64,000 nucleotides of DNA from Prorocentrum cordatum. Lineage: Eukaryota; Sar; Dinophyceae; Prorocentrales; Prorocentraceae. A program made the translations under genes and the position numbers. Under the pieces are notes generated by a model, which was not told the DNA's origin, made no database searches, and worked only from the letters and a program-made list of their open reading frames with translations. Location: positions 46,688 through 110,687 of the forward strand of contig CAUYUJ010000679.1 in assembly GCA_963575745.1 (NCBI GenBank), read 5' to 3'. Shown one piece after another: positions 32,901 to 37,000 of the stretch (its first letter is position 1; the number at the start of each line of letters is the position of its first letter).

Positions 32901-34131
32901 CCTCCGACTTTGGGCAGAATGTAGATACACCGATCCTGGGCTTACGATGTTCCAGCCTACTTTAGCCTTGATCACCAGAAAGCATTTCGAGCGCCAAAAA
33001 GGTACCCAAAAACTCCAAAAAGGTTTTTCACGTGTCGGGCCCCGGGAGACTCTTTCGACACTCTTTCGACATTCTTCCGACACTTATTCGACGCTTTTTT
33101 CCGGATGCTCGACATGATTTCTGGGATGTGGCCCTCAAGTACGATGGGAGCAACACAATCCTGGGCCCAGGTTTTTCCCGCGCTCACAGACTGGGCGAGT
33201 GCCTCGCGACCACCCGCGGAACCCTCCCTTCTCAACCCCCGCACCGCTCCTTGCGGCGGAGGGGCTGAGGGCCCCATGGAGGACGCGCACTGCGAGTGCG
33301 CTCCCTGAAACAAAAGGCGCCCGAAGATGTTCGCCCGATCCTGGGCCCAATCGGCCTGGCCAGGATTAGAGGCATCCCAGATGGGGTCCGAGCAGATGGG
33401 GCCGGAGGATCGCACCAGATCGCCGATGCATCACCGATCGATCGGTGATGCATCGGCGATGCATCGGCGATGCACCGGCGACGCATCGTCGATATTGGCG
33501 ATGCATCGGCGACATCGACGTGAAGCAAATCAGGCTCCACATCGAGCCGCATCGGCGATGCATCGGCGATGCGACATAATCCTCCGACCCCATCTACTCC
33601 GACCCCATCTAGGAGGCCTAGGATCGGCCTAGCCAGGATGGCTTAATCCTCTTCAATCCCTCTTTTCCTCGGAGGGATTGAAGAGGATTAAGCCCCATGG
33701 AGGGGGCTGTTACGCCGGAGTGGGCCTCGGATTCGGCCGGATTCGGCGGGATCAGGCAGGATGAAGCGGGATTTCGGACCAGGGCAAAATCAGAATCTGA
33801 CCTCCCAGGAGCTGCATCTGGAGGAGGAGGAGGAGAAAGAGGAGGAGGAGAAAGAGGAGGAGGAGGAGGAGGAGGAGGAGGAGGAGAAGGAGGGTAAGGA
33901 GGAGGACGAGGAGGATGGGGCCCCCCGACGTCGTTTCCTCCTCGGGAAGCGCGCCCGGCCCTGCCGCACCGTCGCGGCGGGGTCGGCGGCCGGCACGTCG
34001 GCCGCCGGCCAGCCCGGAGGCGCCGCGGCCGGCGGCGCGGCCCCGCGCGAGCCCGGCAGGAGGCAGGAGGAGCCGAACGCGAGCAGCGCGGGCAGGGCGC
34101 CCGGGCGGCCCGGGCGGCGGGCGCGCCCCAT
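1499..34131 (-). CDS. Secreted glycoside hydrolase family 31 (alpha-glucosidase-type) gene, ten exons recognised
   Basis: Retaining GH31 enzymes release alpha-linked glucose or related sugars from the non-reducing end of glycans; a signal peptide suggests a secreted or vacuolar site. Exons on the minus strand are 34131-33941, 31391-31218, 30529-30385, 26419-26372, 24966-24829, 24584-24479, 22460-21920, 20628-19754, 13688-13519 and 1681-1499. Frame is kept across every junction, about 857 codons. In order: signal peptide, N-terminal sandwich (FDDRATQSVVNRRLPVP), WRPG/NLNGT segment, LLSRSGW, catalytic barrel with nucleophile in DYWWND (about D420) and acid/base in GIGFSGD (about D494), HDIGGF, LPVFVRAG, YEDAGDGF, and a C-terminal sandwich. 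The GGLG..R..IGFSGD block resembles the bacterial-like GH31 branch. The C-terminus is incomplete. Substrate cannot be told from sequence. Splice sites were placed by frame and homology, so individual junctions could shift by a few bases. Confidence 0.92.
1682..1745 (+). repeat. (CCT)n tract abutting GH31 exon 10
   Basis: On the gene strand this is (GGA)n and supplies the acceptor AG of exon 10. Confidence 0.85.
1970..2167. mobile_element. MITE family E, copy 1 with 5-bp target duplication
   Basis: Ends are TAGGGGAACAAAAAG and its inverse. The inverted repeats run about 70 bp, through ACTCGGAGGTCCGCGCGGAT and TTTCTCGGATCGGC, around a GC-rich centre (GCGCGCGGAGCGCGCCAGG). The 5-bp direct repeat CGCTC flanks it exactly (1965-1969 and 2168-2172). 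Located in GH31 intron 9. Confidence 0.9.
2745..2832 (+). repeat. (GTC)n / (TCG)n microsatellite
   Basis: About 88 bp of nearly perfect TCG triplets. The stretch 2175-2740 holds no gene or repeat I can recognise. Confidence 0.95.
2960..3645 (+). repeat. CCAAGA/GGCCC degenerate minisatellite, block 1
   Basis: Words such as CCCCAAGAGGC, AAGACGGCCCC and CCCAAGACGG recur every 10-15 bp without exact period. Long open frames on both strands (Pro/Lys/Arg-rich forward, Gly/Leu/Trp-rich reverse) are a by-product of the composition. Confidence 0.85.
3790..4780 (+). repeat. GGATTCCTATGGAATCCTGTAGG degenerate tandem array
   Basis: About 1 kb built from short words (GGAATCCTGTAGG, ACCCTGTAGGGATCC, TATAGGATTCC) repeated roughly every 40-50 bp. 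It is AT-richer than its surroundings and rich in GGATCC-like palindromes. Confidence 0.88.
4780..5192 (+). repeat. Short direct repeats and CAA microsatellite
   Basis: Three copies of GGGGYGCGCCGAAATCAAG with GGTGGAGCTCCCTG (4780-4900), then GC-rich sequence with two GTGGCGTTGCTCGG units, then (CAA)n at 5115-5192, which starts the satellite to the right. Confidence 0.7.
5193..12030 (+). repeat. Satellite family of about 780 bp with CAA linkers (GH31 intron 9)
   Basis: Units begin at about 5199, 6240, 7018, 7851, 9221 and 11264 with CACGTGGGGACAC and CCAGTGCCAGGGTTTTCATA. The 6240 and 7018 units are almost identical and are 778 and 833 bp long. Each ends AATAATTATTCTTTAGAAT followed by (CAA)n of varying length. 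The 7851 unit holds an unrelated 600-bp segment with a GATGGTTGTCCC array (8480-8600). The repeated frames of about 113 and 118 codons are shared only because the DNA is repeated. Confidence 0.93.
9970..11250 (+). repeat. Left arm of a large inverted repeat
   Basis: CAA-rich tract, then GACTGTTCGCCCTTATATGC, TCCCTGCAGGCTGG, GGGCCACGAAGG units, GAGAGCGCGATTC units and CAAGTTTGAGCAGGAAGAC. Parts reappear reverse-complemented at 14900-16330. Confidence 0.8.
12030..12360 (+). repeat. CAG/CAA/CACCAA microsatellite
   Basis: AACAGC, AACACC and CCACCA words, then TAATAATAATA. Between 12360 and 12718 I see nothing recognisable. Confidence 0.9.
12719..12930 (+). repeat. Dispersed repeat family K, copy 1
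   Basis: About 210 bp: CTCGGGCGTTGGCAGAACTG, CACTGACCAGAACTGCCGTC, CGGCAGACCTGGCTTAGTGA, CACTAACCGGGTCCCCTTAC. The other copies are at 23247-23712 and 31815-32034. Confidence 0.82.
13335..13490 (+). repeat. (CCT)n tract after GH31 exon 9
   Basis: Almost pure CCT, purine-rich on the gene strand, starting about 30 bp after the exon 9 donor. Confidence 0.95.
13519..13688 (-). CDS. GH31 exon 9: C-terminal sandwich, GSYPGQP motif
   Basis: Encodes GDGFAHLSA, ALTRALLRASGAEATVRLLG and TRGSYPGQPPSRE. GSYPGMP.ER is the usual C-terminal GH31 motif. Acceptor CTCCAG|GCGACGG behind (CCT)n; donor CGCGAG|GCGGCC (GC type), phase 0, followed by a (GGA)n tract of about 150 bp on the minus strand. A 15-bp unit GCCCACCTCTCGGCG is repeated in tandem near the start, giving AHLSA twice. 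Confidence 0.85.
13690..13810 (+). repeat. GGA/GGGA tract before GH31 exon 9
   Basis: On the gene strand this is the pyrimidine tract of the exon 9 acceptor. It includes (GGGA)n. Confidence 0.9.
13900..14935 (+). repeat. TGT/TAG compound microsatellite, about 1 kb
   Basis: (TGT)n interrupted by a long (TAG)n block (14020-14390). Reads as Ser-rich or Val-rich frames with no coding character. Confidence 0.95.
14900..16330 (-). repeat. Right arm of a large inverted repeat
   Basis: The reverse complement of the left arm family: GAATCGCGCTCTCGC units of about 60 bp (15140-15760), ATCTTCCTGCTCAAACT, TGCAGGTAAAAAGGTATAC, then (TGT)n at 16080-16330. Diverged but in the same order. GH31 exon 9 lies between the arms. 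Confidence 0.78.
16440..16890 (+). repeat. 73-bp tandem repeat, about six copies
   Basis: CGTGCTCTTCGA recurs at 16548, 16621, 16694, 16767 and 16840 (73-bp steps), with CAGAACTCCATTCCCGGGCC and GCCCGGAGCCAACTGTAGGC in each unit. A first, longer unit starts at 16453. Confidence 0.95.
16885..17245 (+). repeat. GGCTGA hexamer array
   Basis: GAGGCTGAGGCAGGCTGAGG words in higher-order units of 12-60 bp. Confidence 0.93.
17450..18660 (+). repeat. Satellite of about 100 bp with two insertions
   Basis: Units contain CTCTGTGGGCCAGCTGTG, GTTCGGGCGCCCTGGCC, GGCGACCCTCACGAGG and CCCTCTGGAGGGGCTGA. About ten units. Interrupted at 18030-18185 by a GC-rich insert holding AAGCGCGAATAACTTCGCG twice, and at 18354-18517 by a family D MITE. 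Confidence 0.92.
18354..18517. mobile_element. MITE family D, copy 1, inserted in a satellite unit
   Basis: Inverted ends GGGCGTGTCCCCCTACAGGG and CCTCCTGTAGAGGGACACGC flank an AT-rich centre. The direct repeat CACCCTGGCC (18344-18353 and 18518-18527) brackets it, and removing element plus one repeat restores an uninterrupted unit of the surrounding satellite of about 100 bp. This confirms a real insertion. Confidence 0.92.
19498..19691. mobile_element. MITE-like family F, copy 1 (GH31 intron 8, next to donor)
   Basis: Near-palindrome with arms of about 90 bp: GAACGGTATAACATAAAC, TCGGGGACACCTGCCCCTGG, and the inverse with CCCAGGGGCAGGTGTCCCCG. The centre is ACGGTGCCACCGT. It starts about 60 bp after the GA donor of exon 8. 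The second copy is in intron 4. Confidence 0.85.
19754..20628 (-). CDS. GH31 exon 8: second half of catalytic barrel and proximal C-terminal domain
   Basis: An 875-bp exon with SVLLSRYGGLGSQRQGIGF then SGD; the Asp (about residue 494) is the expected acid/base. Further motifs are LFGWWSHDIGGFHNG, LFLRWVQFGTFSPIFRTHG, VPHIYTLAW, YMFGPDTLVAPI, WLPPSPAPWLSWDG, DLPVFVRAGTVMP and GTLYEDAG, all in GH31 order. Acceptor AGAG|AACTC; donor ACGCAG|GAGACC (GA type), phase 1, which joins to GCGACGGC to give YEDAGDGF. The open frame runs on to about 19665 past this donor, into a family F element. Confidence 0.93.
20687..20847 (+). repeat. Dispersed repeat family I, copy 1 (GH31 intron 7)
   Basis: About 160 bp. 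The family consensus starts TGAAGGGGCCC, GGACACACAAATAAATACAC, then two blocks of CCCATATTTTCCCATATTTT separated by a C-run, and ends ATTGTGTCTGTGTTTTTTCC CTCCTGA. Ends are only weakly inverted. Four more copies lie between 55.5 and 63.4 kb, all in the same orientation. Confidence 0.88.
21063..21300 (+). repeat. Dispersed repeat family H, copy 1 (GH31 intron 7)
   Basis: About 235 bp with repeated ACCCGGGTCAGC motifs: TCAATCCAGACCCGGGTCAG, CTTCGCAAACCCGGGTCAGC, GCGCGGCCGCCTCGCGGC, GAGGGGGTCTTCGCAGGATC and GACCCCCGTCTC. A near-complete second copy is at 56446-56662 and a partial one at 32462-32600. Confidence 0.85.
21330..21720 (+). repeat. CCAAGA/GGCCC minisatellite, block 2 (GH31 intron 7)
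   Basis: Same word content and orientation as block 1. Ends in (CTT/CTC) pyrimidine sequence at 21720-21780. Confidence 0.82.
21920..22460 (-). CDS. GH31 exon 7: first half of catalytic barrel with nucleophile
   Basis: A 541-bp uninterrupted reading frame: ALGVWFSHYTVFSAGDY, LPLNMAVLDVPWHYDRY, GGFTPNATLFPDMPAFLDEMHAKGLKV and VDYWWNDFPGC, ending TMFWADYVFDL. The Asp of WWND (about residue 420) aligns with the GH31 catalytic nucleophile. LFPD...F....H..GLK is the usual barrel segment before it. Acceptor ATGGCAG|CTCTCG; donor GATCT|GTATCG, the only GT donor in the gene, phase 2. Confidence 0.93.
23090..23232 (+). repeat. (GGA)n tract in GH31 intron 6
   Basis: GGA repeats with GCGAGGAGG interruptions. 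The stretch 22470-23090 otherwise holds AATCGGATCGGC-type short repeats (22590-22690) and no gene. Confidence 0.88.
23247..23712 (+). repeat. Dispersed repeat family K, copy 2, split by a (CTC)n tract
   Basis: Same blocks as copy 1, but about 145 bp of (CTC)n plus CTCGCTCCT units lie between GCTGCCGTGACCCGAAAA and CCGTGGCAGACATGGTTC. A tandem partial duplication of the second half follows. This dates the trinucleotide tract as younger than the repeat. Confidence 0.8.
23850..24060 (+). repeat. CCAAGA/GGCCC-like minisatellite, block 3 (GH31 intron 6)
   Basis: CGAGAGGCCCCCC and CCGAAGG words, more diverged than the other blocks. Followed at 24118-24172 by nested palindromes of CCAGAGCGTTC and its inverse. 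Confidence 0.7.
24479..24584 (-). CDS. GH31 exon 6: pre-barrel segment, ALPP motif
   Basis: Encodes DLYFLGPGLDFALGLAAW and GPPALPPMLERAG, matching the GH31 pattern D.Y.F.G.....L..F..L.G.PALPP..ALG. The 5' boundary is fixed by the 27-bp duplication shared with exon 5. The 3' boundary is chosen as GGGG|GCGGAC (GC type), phase 1, which joins to CTCTCGGCG and restores ALGVWFSHY. The exact donor is less certain than the others. Confidence 0.8.
24585..24828 (-). other. GH31 intron 5, 244 bp, with 27-bp flanking duplication
   Basis: The 27-bp sequence at 24574-24600 is identical to 24818-24844. The spacing between copies equals the intron length, so the intron plus one copy looks like a single insertion. 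The body is (GGA)n on the gene strand plus TAATATTAGTATTACTATTA. Splice signals AG|GA occur in both copies of the duplication. Confidence 0.85.
24640..25080 (+). repeat. (CCT)n tracts flanking GH31 exon 5
   Basis: Tracts at 24640-24680, 24750-24800 and 24978-25080, on both sides of the exon. Confidence 0.9.
24829..24966 (-). CDS. GH31 exon 5: LLSRSGW segment
   Basis: Encodes GGLLSRSGWALVNDT and LPWLDGAATRAQNRPLAE, matching the family motif LLSRDGWALVDDS that precedes the barrel. Acceptor ACCAG|TCGGGA; donor GCAGAG|GACCTC (GA type), phase 0, 46 codons. The last 27 bp around the junction are repeated exactly at the start of exon 6 (24574-24600 and 24818-24844), so the mRNA is the same wherever the cut falls inside the repeat. 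Confidence 0.87.
25110..25297. mobile_element. MITE-like family F, copy 2 (GH31 intron 4)
   Basis: Same long inverted repeat as at 19.5 kb: CGGGCGAAGAGCGGTGTAAA, CTTACGGTGGCACCGTAAAG, CAGGGGCAGGCGTCCCCGAC and ACCGTTATTCGCCCGC. Confidence 0.82.
25967..26360. mobile_element. MITE family E, copy 2, interrupted by a family D element
   Basis: The exact 5-bp duplication GAGTA flanks it (25962-25966 and 26361-26365). The left half carries ACTCGGAGGCCCGCGCGGAC and TTCGTGGATCGGCGCTGGAC. The right half, after the inserted D element, carries CCTGCGCGGACCTGAGATAT and ends TTGTTTGTTCCCCTA. It sits 11 bp inside GH31 intron 4, next to the GA donor of exon 4. Confidence 0.9.
26116..26275. mobile_element. 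MITE family D, copy 2, nested inside family E
   Basis: Ends TTAGGTCGAGCAGGTCC and the inverse of TTAGGTCGAGGGTGTCCC. Flanked by GCGCCAGGG (26107-26115) and ACGCCAGGG (26276-26284), a 9-bp target duplication with one mismatch. Lies in the GC-rich centre of the family E copy. Confidence 0.9.
26372..26419 (-). CDS. GH31 exon 4: 48-bp microexon (NLNGTFDRG)
   Basis: Sixteen codons beginning NLNGTFDRGP and ending FSGGW. NLNGT aligns with NLGGT, which follows WRPG in GH31 proteins. Acceptor ACGCAG|AATCTG; donor GTGG|GACTGC (GA type), phase 0 at both ends. The donor lies 6 bp from the 5-bp target duplication of a nested family E element that fills the start of intron 4. Confidence 0.78.
26455..27595 (+). 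repeat. 1.1-kb (GGA)n tract with a 22-24 base G run
   Basis: Purine-only sequence almost throughout, with AGGAGCAGGAGGAGGCGCAG subunits near 27240-27370 and a homopolymer G run at about 26940-26963. Located in GH31 intron 3 between the PPR-like ORF and exon 4. Open frames here are compositional. Confidence 0.95.
27684..29398 (-). pseudogene. PPR-derived repeat ORF inside GH31 intron 3, one-base frameshift
   Basis: Reads from ATG 29398 with a basic N-terminal part (TPKERKARRAWAQWSAERA) and then alternating repeats of about 25 and 45 codons (75 and 135 bp). Each has EPNAISYND or EPDVISYRPE and GACEKSWMAAVAETK, nine GACEKSW copies in all. These motifs match the dinoflagellate PPR consensus (P.VISYNAGISACEKG.QW..AL.LL.EM) with about ten residues missing per unit, so normal PPR helix pairs cannot form. 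A single base is missing at 28850/28851 compared with sister repeats (GATGACTCGG for GATGACGTCGG), which shifts the frame. After the shift the ORF runs to a stop at 27684, through a charged tail (EPDVEAFLRERAAEQKEFED). It could be a decayed PPR gene, or a functional repeat protein with a sequencing error. Confidence 0.7.
29545..29765 (+). repeat. (GGA)n tract upstream of the PPR-like ORF
   Basis: GGA with GCAGGAGGAGG interruptions. The sequence between this and 30085 has one open frame on the minus strand (to a stop near 29807) with no recognisable similarity. Confidence 0.92.
30085..30352 (+). repeat. (GGA)n tract after GH31 exon 3 donor
   Basis: Ends in GGACGGGTCGCCTAAGCCC, the same terminus as the tract at 1118-1460. 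Confidence 0.92.
30385..30529 (-). CDS. GH31 exon 3: N-terminal domain, WRPG motif
   Basis: Encodes LRLAFNSSELG, FTPESLQIELL and AQVWRPGTVDAQ, matching the family pattern F(S/T)PE.L...L followed by WRPG and then NLGGT. The acceptor is CTCAAG|GCTGCG, 20 bases downstream of a family D MITE. The donor is CACAG|GACTGG (GA type), phase 0, followed directly by an element ending in GGGCTTAGGCGACCCG and (TCC)n. Confidence 0.88.
30550..30710. mobile_element. MITE family D, copy 3, near GH31 exon 3 acceptor
   Basis: Inverted ends TCGGGCGTGTCCTCCTGCAG and TCCTGTAGGGGGACAGGCCC. Flanked by ACAACAGGG and ACAGCAGGG, a 9-bp duplication with one mismatch. It lies 20 bp upstream of the acceptor of exon 3 and makes up about a quarter of the 688-bp intron 2. 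Confidence 0.85.
31218..31391 (-). CDS. GH31 exon 2: N-terminal sandwich domain
   Basis: Encodes LTVLSPCLLRLEL and FDDRATQSVVNRRLPVPAF, the hallmark N-terminal motif of the GH31 family (usually F.DRAT..VVNR.LPVP.F), then ADTVVVTTD. The acceptor is TTCGAG|CCTCAC behind a long (CCT)n tract on the minus strand (31415-31550). The donor is GACAG|GCCTCA (GC type), phase 2, joining to the next exon as TTDRLRLAF. Length is 174 bp. Confidence 0.88.
31415..31560 (+). repeat. (GGA)n tract at GH31 exon 2 acceptor
   Basis: Forms the pyrimidine tract on the gene strand. Short GGGA/GAAAGA interruptions at its right end. Confidence 0.92.
31815..32034 (+). repeat. Dispersed repeat family K, copy 3 (GH31 intron 1)
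   Basis: Carries CCTCGGGCGTTGGCAGAACT, CACTGACTGGAGCTGCCGTC, GCCACGGCAGACCTGGTTCA and ACTACTAACCGGGACCCCTC. A fragment of the first block also occurs at 31705-31745. Confidence 0.8.
32205..32445. mobile_element. MITE family E, diverged copy 3
   Basis: Contains TTTCGGAGGTCCGTGATGAC, TCGGCGCTAGACCCCCTCCC, GCGCGGAGCGCGCCAGGAGC and an inverted right arm with CCGATCCGAGAAATCCGAG. The ends are worn and no target duplication is clear. A shorter relic of the same core lies at about 31600-31705. Both are in GH31 intron 1. Confidence 0.65.
32462..32600 (+). repeat. Dispersed repeat family H, partial copy 3
   Basis: Retains CACTGACCCAGGTTACAAGC, GAGGATCCTGCAAAATCCGG and CGCCCTGGCTGACCCTCGTC. It ends where family A copy 2 begins. 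Confidence 0.6.
32601..32813. mobile_element. MITE-like family A, copy 2 (in GH31 intron 1)
   Basis: Begins TTTGGACGCCCGAAATGAG and shares GGCCGCTGTTGGGC and CGCGGCGGCGCGG cores with copies 1 and 3. The right end is the diverged inverted repeat (CGTACC..TTCCGATCGTCC). It follows directly on a partial family H repeat. Confidence 0.75.
33420..33575 (+). repeat. GATGCATCGGC tandem array
   Basis: An 11-bp unit with ATGCAT and CGATGCATCGG palindromes, about ten copies, degenerate. In GH31 intron 1. Confidence 0.88.
33640..33694. repeat. 23-bp perfect hairpin
   Basis: GGCTTAATCCTCTTCAATCC with CTC (33640-33662) is the exact reverse complement of 33672-33694, with a 9-nt loop. In GH31 intron 1, about 250 bp from the exon 1 donor. 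Confidence 0.95.
33820..33920 (+). repeat. (GGA)n tract after GH31 exon 1 donor
   Basis: GGA/GAAAGA repeats beginning about 20 bp from the donor. Confidence 0.92.
33941..34131 (-). CDS. GH31 exon 1: start codon, signal peptide, N-terminal strand
   Basis: Starts at ATG 34131-34129. Residues 1-30 have an Arg-rich n-region (GRARRPGRPG) and a hydrophobic core (ALPALLAFGSSCLLPG), a typical signal peptide, followed by a Pro/Ala-rich linker. The end, VRQGRARFP, joins to SLTVLSPCLLRLEL of exon 2, as GH31 proteins usually read RFTVLSPRLLRLEW. Donor is AG|GAGG (GA type), phase 2. A pyrimidine tract followed by CAG lies one base before the ATG, so this may be a spliced-leader trans-splice acceptor or a cis acceptor. 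No upstream exon was recognised. The start is inferred from the signal peptide. Confidence 0.75.
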
Positions 34132-34132
34132 G

Positions 34133-34150
34133 CTGCGAGGAGGAGGAGGA
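34133..34150 (-). promoter_or_regulatory. Candidate spliced-leader or cis acceptor at the GH31 start
   Basis: CCTCCTCCTCGCAG|C then ATG on the gene strand: a pyrimidine tract and CAG one base before the start codon. In dinoflagellates nuclear mRNAs receive a spliced leader by trans-splicing at such AG sites. No spliced-leader sequence is seen in the window. Confidence 0.4.
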
Positions 34151-34910
34151 AGAGGATCTTGAGGCGAGGAGGAGGAGGAGGGGGAGGAGGAGTAGGGGGA
34201 GGGGAGGAATGAGAGGAGAGGATGAGGAGAGGAGGAGAGGAGGAGGAGGAGAGAGGAGGAGGAGGAGGAGGAGGAGGAGGAGAGAGGGGAGGAGTAGGAG
34301 GAGTAAAGAAGGAGGATGATACGAAGGAGGAGGATGAGGATGAGGATTAGGATGATGATGAGATGAGGATGAGGATAGATGAATGATGATGATGATTGAT
34401 GATGATGATGATGATGATGTGATGATGATGATGATGATTATTATGATGTGAAGGAGGGGAGGAGGAGTGAGGGGAGGAGCAGAGAGGAGGCGCGGAGAGG
34501 AGGAGGACAGGGAGGAGGATGCGCAGAGGAAGCGCCGGAGGAGCGCAGGAGGGAGGAGGAGGAGGAGGAGGAGGAGGAGTGGAGGAGGAGGAGTGAGGAG
34601 AGGAGGAGGAGGACGGCGGAGGAGGAGGAGGAGGCAGGAGAGGGGGAGTAGAGGAGCAGGAGGAGGAGGAGGAGAAGCAGGAGGGAGGAGGAGGAGGAGG
34701 AGAAGGAGTAGAGAGGAGGAGAGGAGAGGAGGTAGGAGGAGGAGAGGAGGAGAGGAGGAGAGGTAGGAGGATGAGGAGGAGGAGGAGGAGGAGGAGGGGG
34801 AGGGAGGGGGAGGGGGAGGAGGAGGATGAGAGGATAAGGAGGGGGAGGAAGGAGGGAGGAGAGCGGAGGTATTAGTAGGAGAGGAGAATGAGGAGCGGAT
34901 GAGATAGTAG
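34137..34910 (+). repeat. (GGA)n and GATGAT tracts upstream of GH31 exon 1
   Basis: GGA repeats with a (GAT)n block at 34330-34445. On the gene strand the final CCTCCTCCTCGCAG lies just before the start codon. Confidence 0.92.
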
Positions 34911-35099
34911 AGGAAAAAGGAGACTAGAATGTAAAACGGTCAGAAAAAAACGATGGTCTATCCAGAGAACGTTGTAGAACGGTGCCTGGGAAGACTATAG
35001 AGCGGGCGCGGAGGGTGGCAACCCTTGAGCCAAGCGCCCATGGATGGCACCCTCTACTCGCCTGTCTGTTGTGCTAAACACGCTGCTACCTATCACAAT

Positions 35100-35144
35100 G
35101 CTACCCTCCACCTCCTTCTCCTGCTCCTCCTCTTCCTGCTCCTG

Positions 35145-35178
<34 letters not shown>

Positions 35179-35700
35179 GCAGCTGCGCTCTGCGCTGCTG
35201 CTGCCTCCTGCGCCTCCTCCTCCTCCTCCACCTCCTTCCTCCTCCTCCTCTCTCCTCCTCCTCCTCCTACCTCCTCCTCCTCCTCCTCCTCCTCCTCCAT
35301 CCACCTACCTCCTCCTCACACTCCTCCTATCTCCTTCCGCGCTCCGCCTCCACACCTGCGCCCTCCGCACTCTGATGCCTTCCTCCGTTACTGCTCCTCC
35401 TCCTCCTGCTCCTGCTCCTGATGCTCCTCCTGCTCCTCCTGCTCTGCTTCCTGCTCCTGCTCCTCCTCCACCAATCCTCCTCCTCCTCCTCCCCCTCCTC
35501 TTCCTACTCCTCCTGCTCCTCCTCCTTCCCGTCCTCCTCCTCCTCCTGCTCCTCCTCCTCCTGCGCATCGTCCTACTCCTCCTTCCCGTCCTCTTCTTTC
35601 CCGGCCTCCTCCTCCTCCTGCGCCCCCTCCTGCGCCTTCTCCTGCTCCAGCTCCTGCTCCTGCTCCTCCTCCTCTTCTTCCTTTACTCCTTCCTCCTCCC
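35100..35700 (+). repeat. (CCT)n/(CTG)n tract
   Basis: CTCCTCCT with a CTGCTG block at 35150-35180. Forms an inverted pair with the GGA tract at 34137-34910. Confidence 0.93.
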
Positions 35701-35704
35701 CCAT

Positions 35705-35808
35705 CGTCCTCCTCCAGCTTGTCCACGCAGCGCGCCGCCTTCTTGGCCAGGCCCAGCTCGGCGAGGTAGAGCACCGCCAGGGCGGGGGGTATCGACGGGG
35801 GCGTAAGA
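35705..35808 (-). CDS. Candidate exon, unknown gene (ALAVLYLAELGLAKKAARCVD)
   Basis: After an acceptor CCCACAG|TCTTAC the minus strand reads SLTPPSIPPALAVLYLAEL and continues GLAKKAARCVDKLEEDD before a GGA tract. Amphipathic helix character and position between low-complexity tracts resemble the GH31 exons. I do not recognise the family. Confidence 0.3.
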
Positions 35809-35869
35809 CTGTGGGTCGCCCCGCCGCGCGGCGACGCGCCTCCGGGGGCCCGCGCGCGGGGTGGGCTCG

Positions 35870-35918
35870 CGGTTGCCGCCGCCGCCGCCTCGGTCGCTGC
35901 CGCCGCCGCCGCCGCGGT

Positions 35919-35992
<74 letters not shown>

Positions 35993-36079
35993 CACGAGCC
36001 GCCGCCGCGCCGCCGGCCGCCTGGGCCGCCAGCCGCCGCCGGCCTGCCGCCGCCGCCAGCACGTCGTCGTCGCGTCCGG

Positions 36080-36164
<85 letters not shown>

Positions 36165-36165
36165 A
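35870..36165 (+). repeat. (CCG)n/(CCGTCG)n and (GTC)n tracts
   Basis: GCCGTCGCC repeats then about 90 bp of GTC triplets. Confidence 0.95.
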
Positions 36166-36469
36166 CCCGTAGAAAGGTTGGGGTGGGGGGTTGGAGGGGC
36201 CCTCGTCGCCACGGCTGGACCCACCGAATCACGCACCTTCACTTAGTCTTCCACTATCTGCCAGGACCCCCTTCAATGGAAGCACTGATTGGGGAATCTC
36301 ATCAGCACTCTGGGCGTGAGTGGTTTAAAGCGTTTCGTCATACAACCCCATTACTCCTCTTCCATCGGGGAGGGGTTCAACACTGCCCCTTATGTATCCG
36401 CCAATGTGCCTACACGGAATGGGCTCCCCCTTATTACACGCGTCCCTCTGAGACCGCCCCCCTCAAGAT

Positions 36470-37000
36470 TGCTCTCCTCCAGCGATCTGTGCGGCCTCCA
36501 GACGGCCAAGGTGGCCTCCAAGACGACTTCCAAGGCAGCCAAGCTGACACCAAGACGGCCCGAGATGGCCCAAGACGGCTCAAGAGTCTTCCAAGACGGC
36601 GTCAAGAAAGCTCAAGAGGCCGCCAAAGGCGGCCCAAGAGGGCTACAAGAGGGCCTCCTGGAGAGCCCGAGAAGGCCAAAACCAAGTATTTCCTCTGGTT
36701 GTTGATCGATGTTGAGGATCTCGCCTGCTTGGATTTCCGACCGCCCAAGACGGCCCCCAAGAAGCCTCCAAAGTAGCCCCAAAGCACCCCAAAAAGGCAC
36801 CCAGGAGGGCTCCAAATCGGCCCAAGAGTACGCAAAGAGGGCCCCAACACAACCCGGAAGCGCCCAAAGAGGGCACCAAGACGGCCCATCGAGGCCCCGA
36901 GTCGGCCTCGGAAGGGGCAGACGGGCCAAGAGTCCCCTAAGACGCCCCCAGAAGCCCCAACAGGCTCTCGAGGGACCCACCGAGGCCCCCAAGATGAGAT
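36470..37000 (+). repeat. CCAAGA/GGCCC minisatellite, block 4
   Basis: Same words and orientation as blocks 1-3; ends in GATGAGATGAGACGAGAC. From 36170 to 36470 I see no gene or repeat. Confidence 0.82.
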
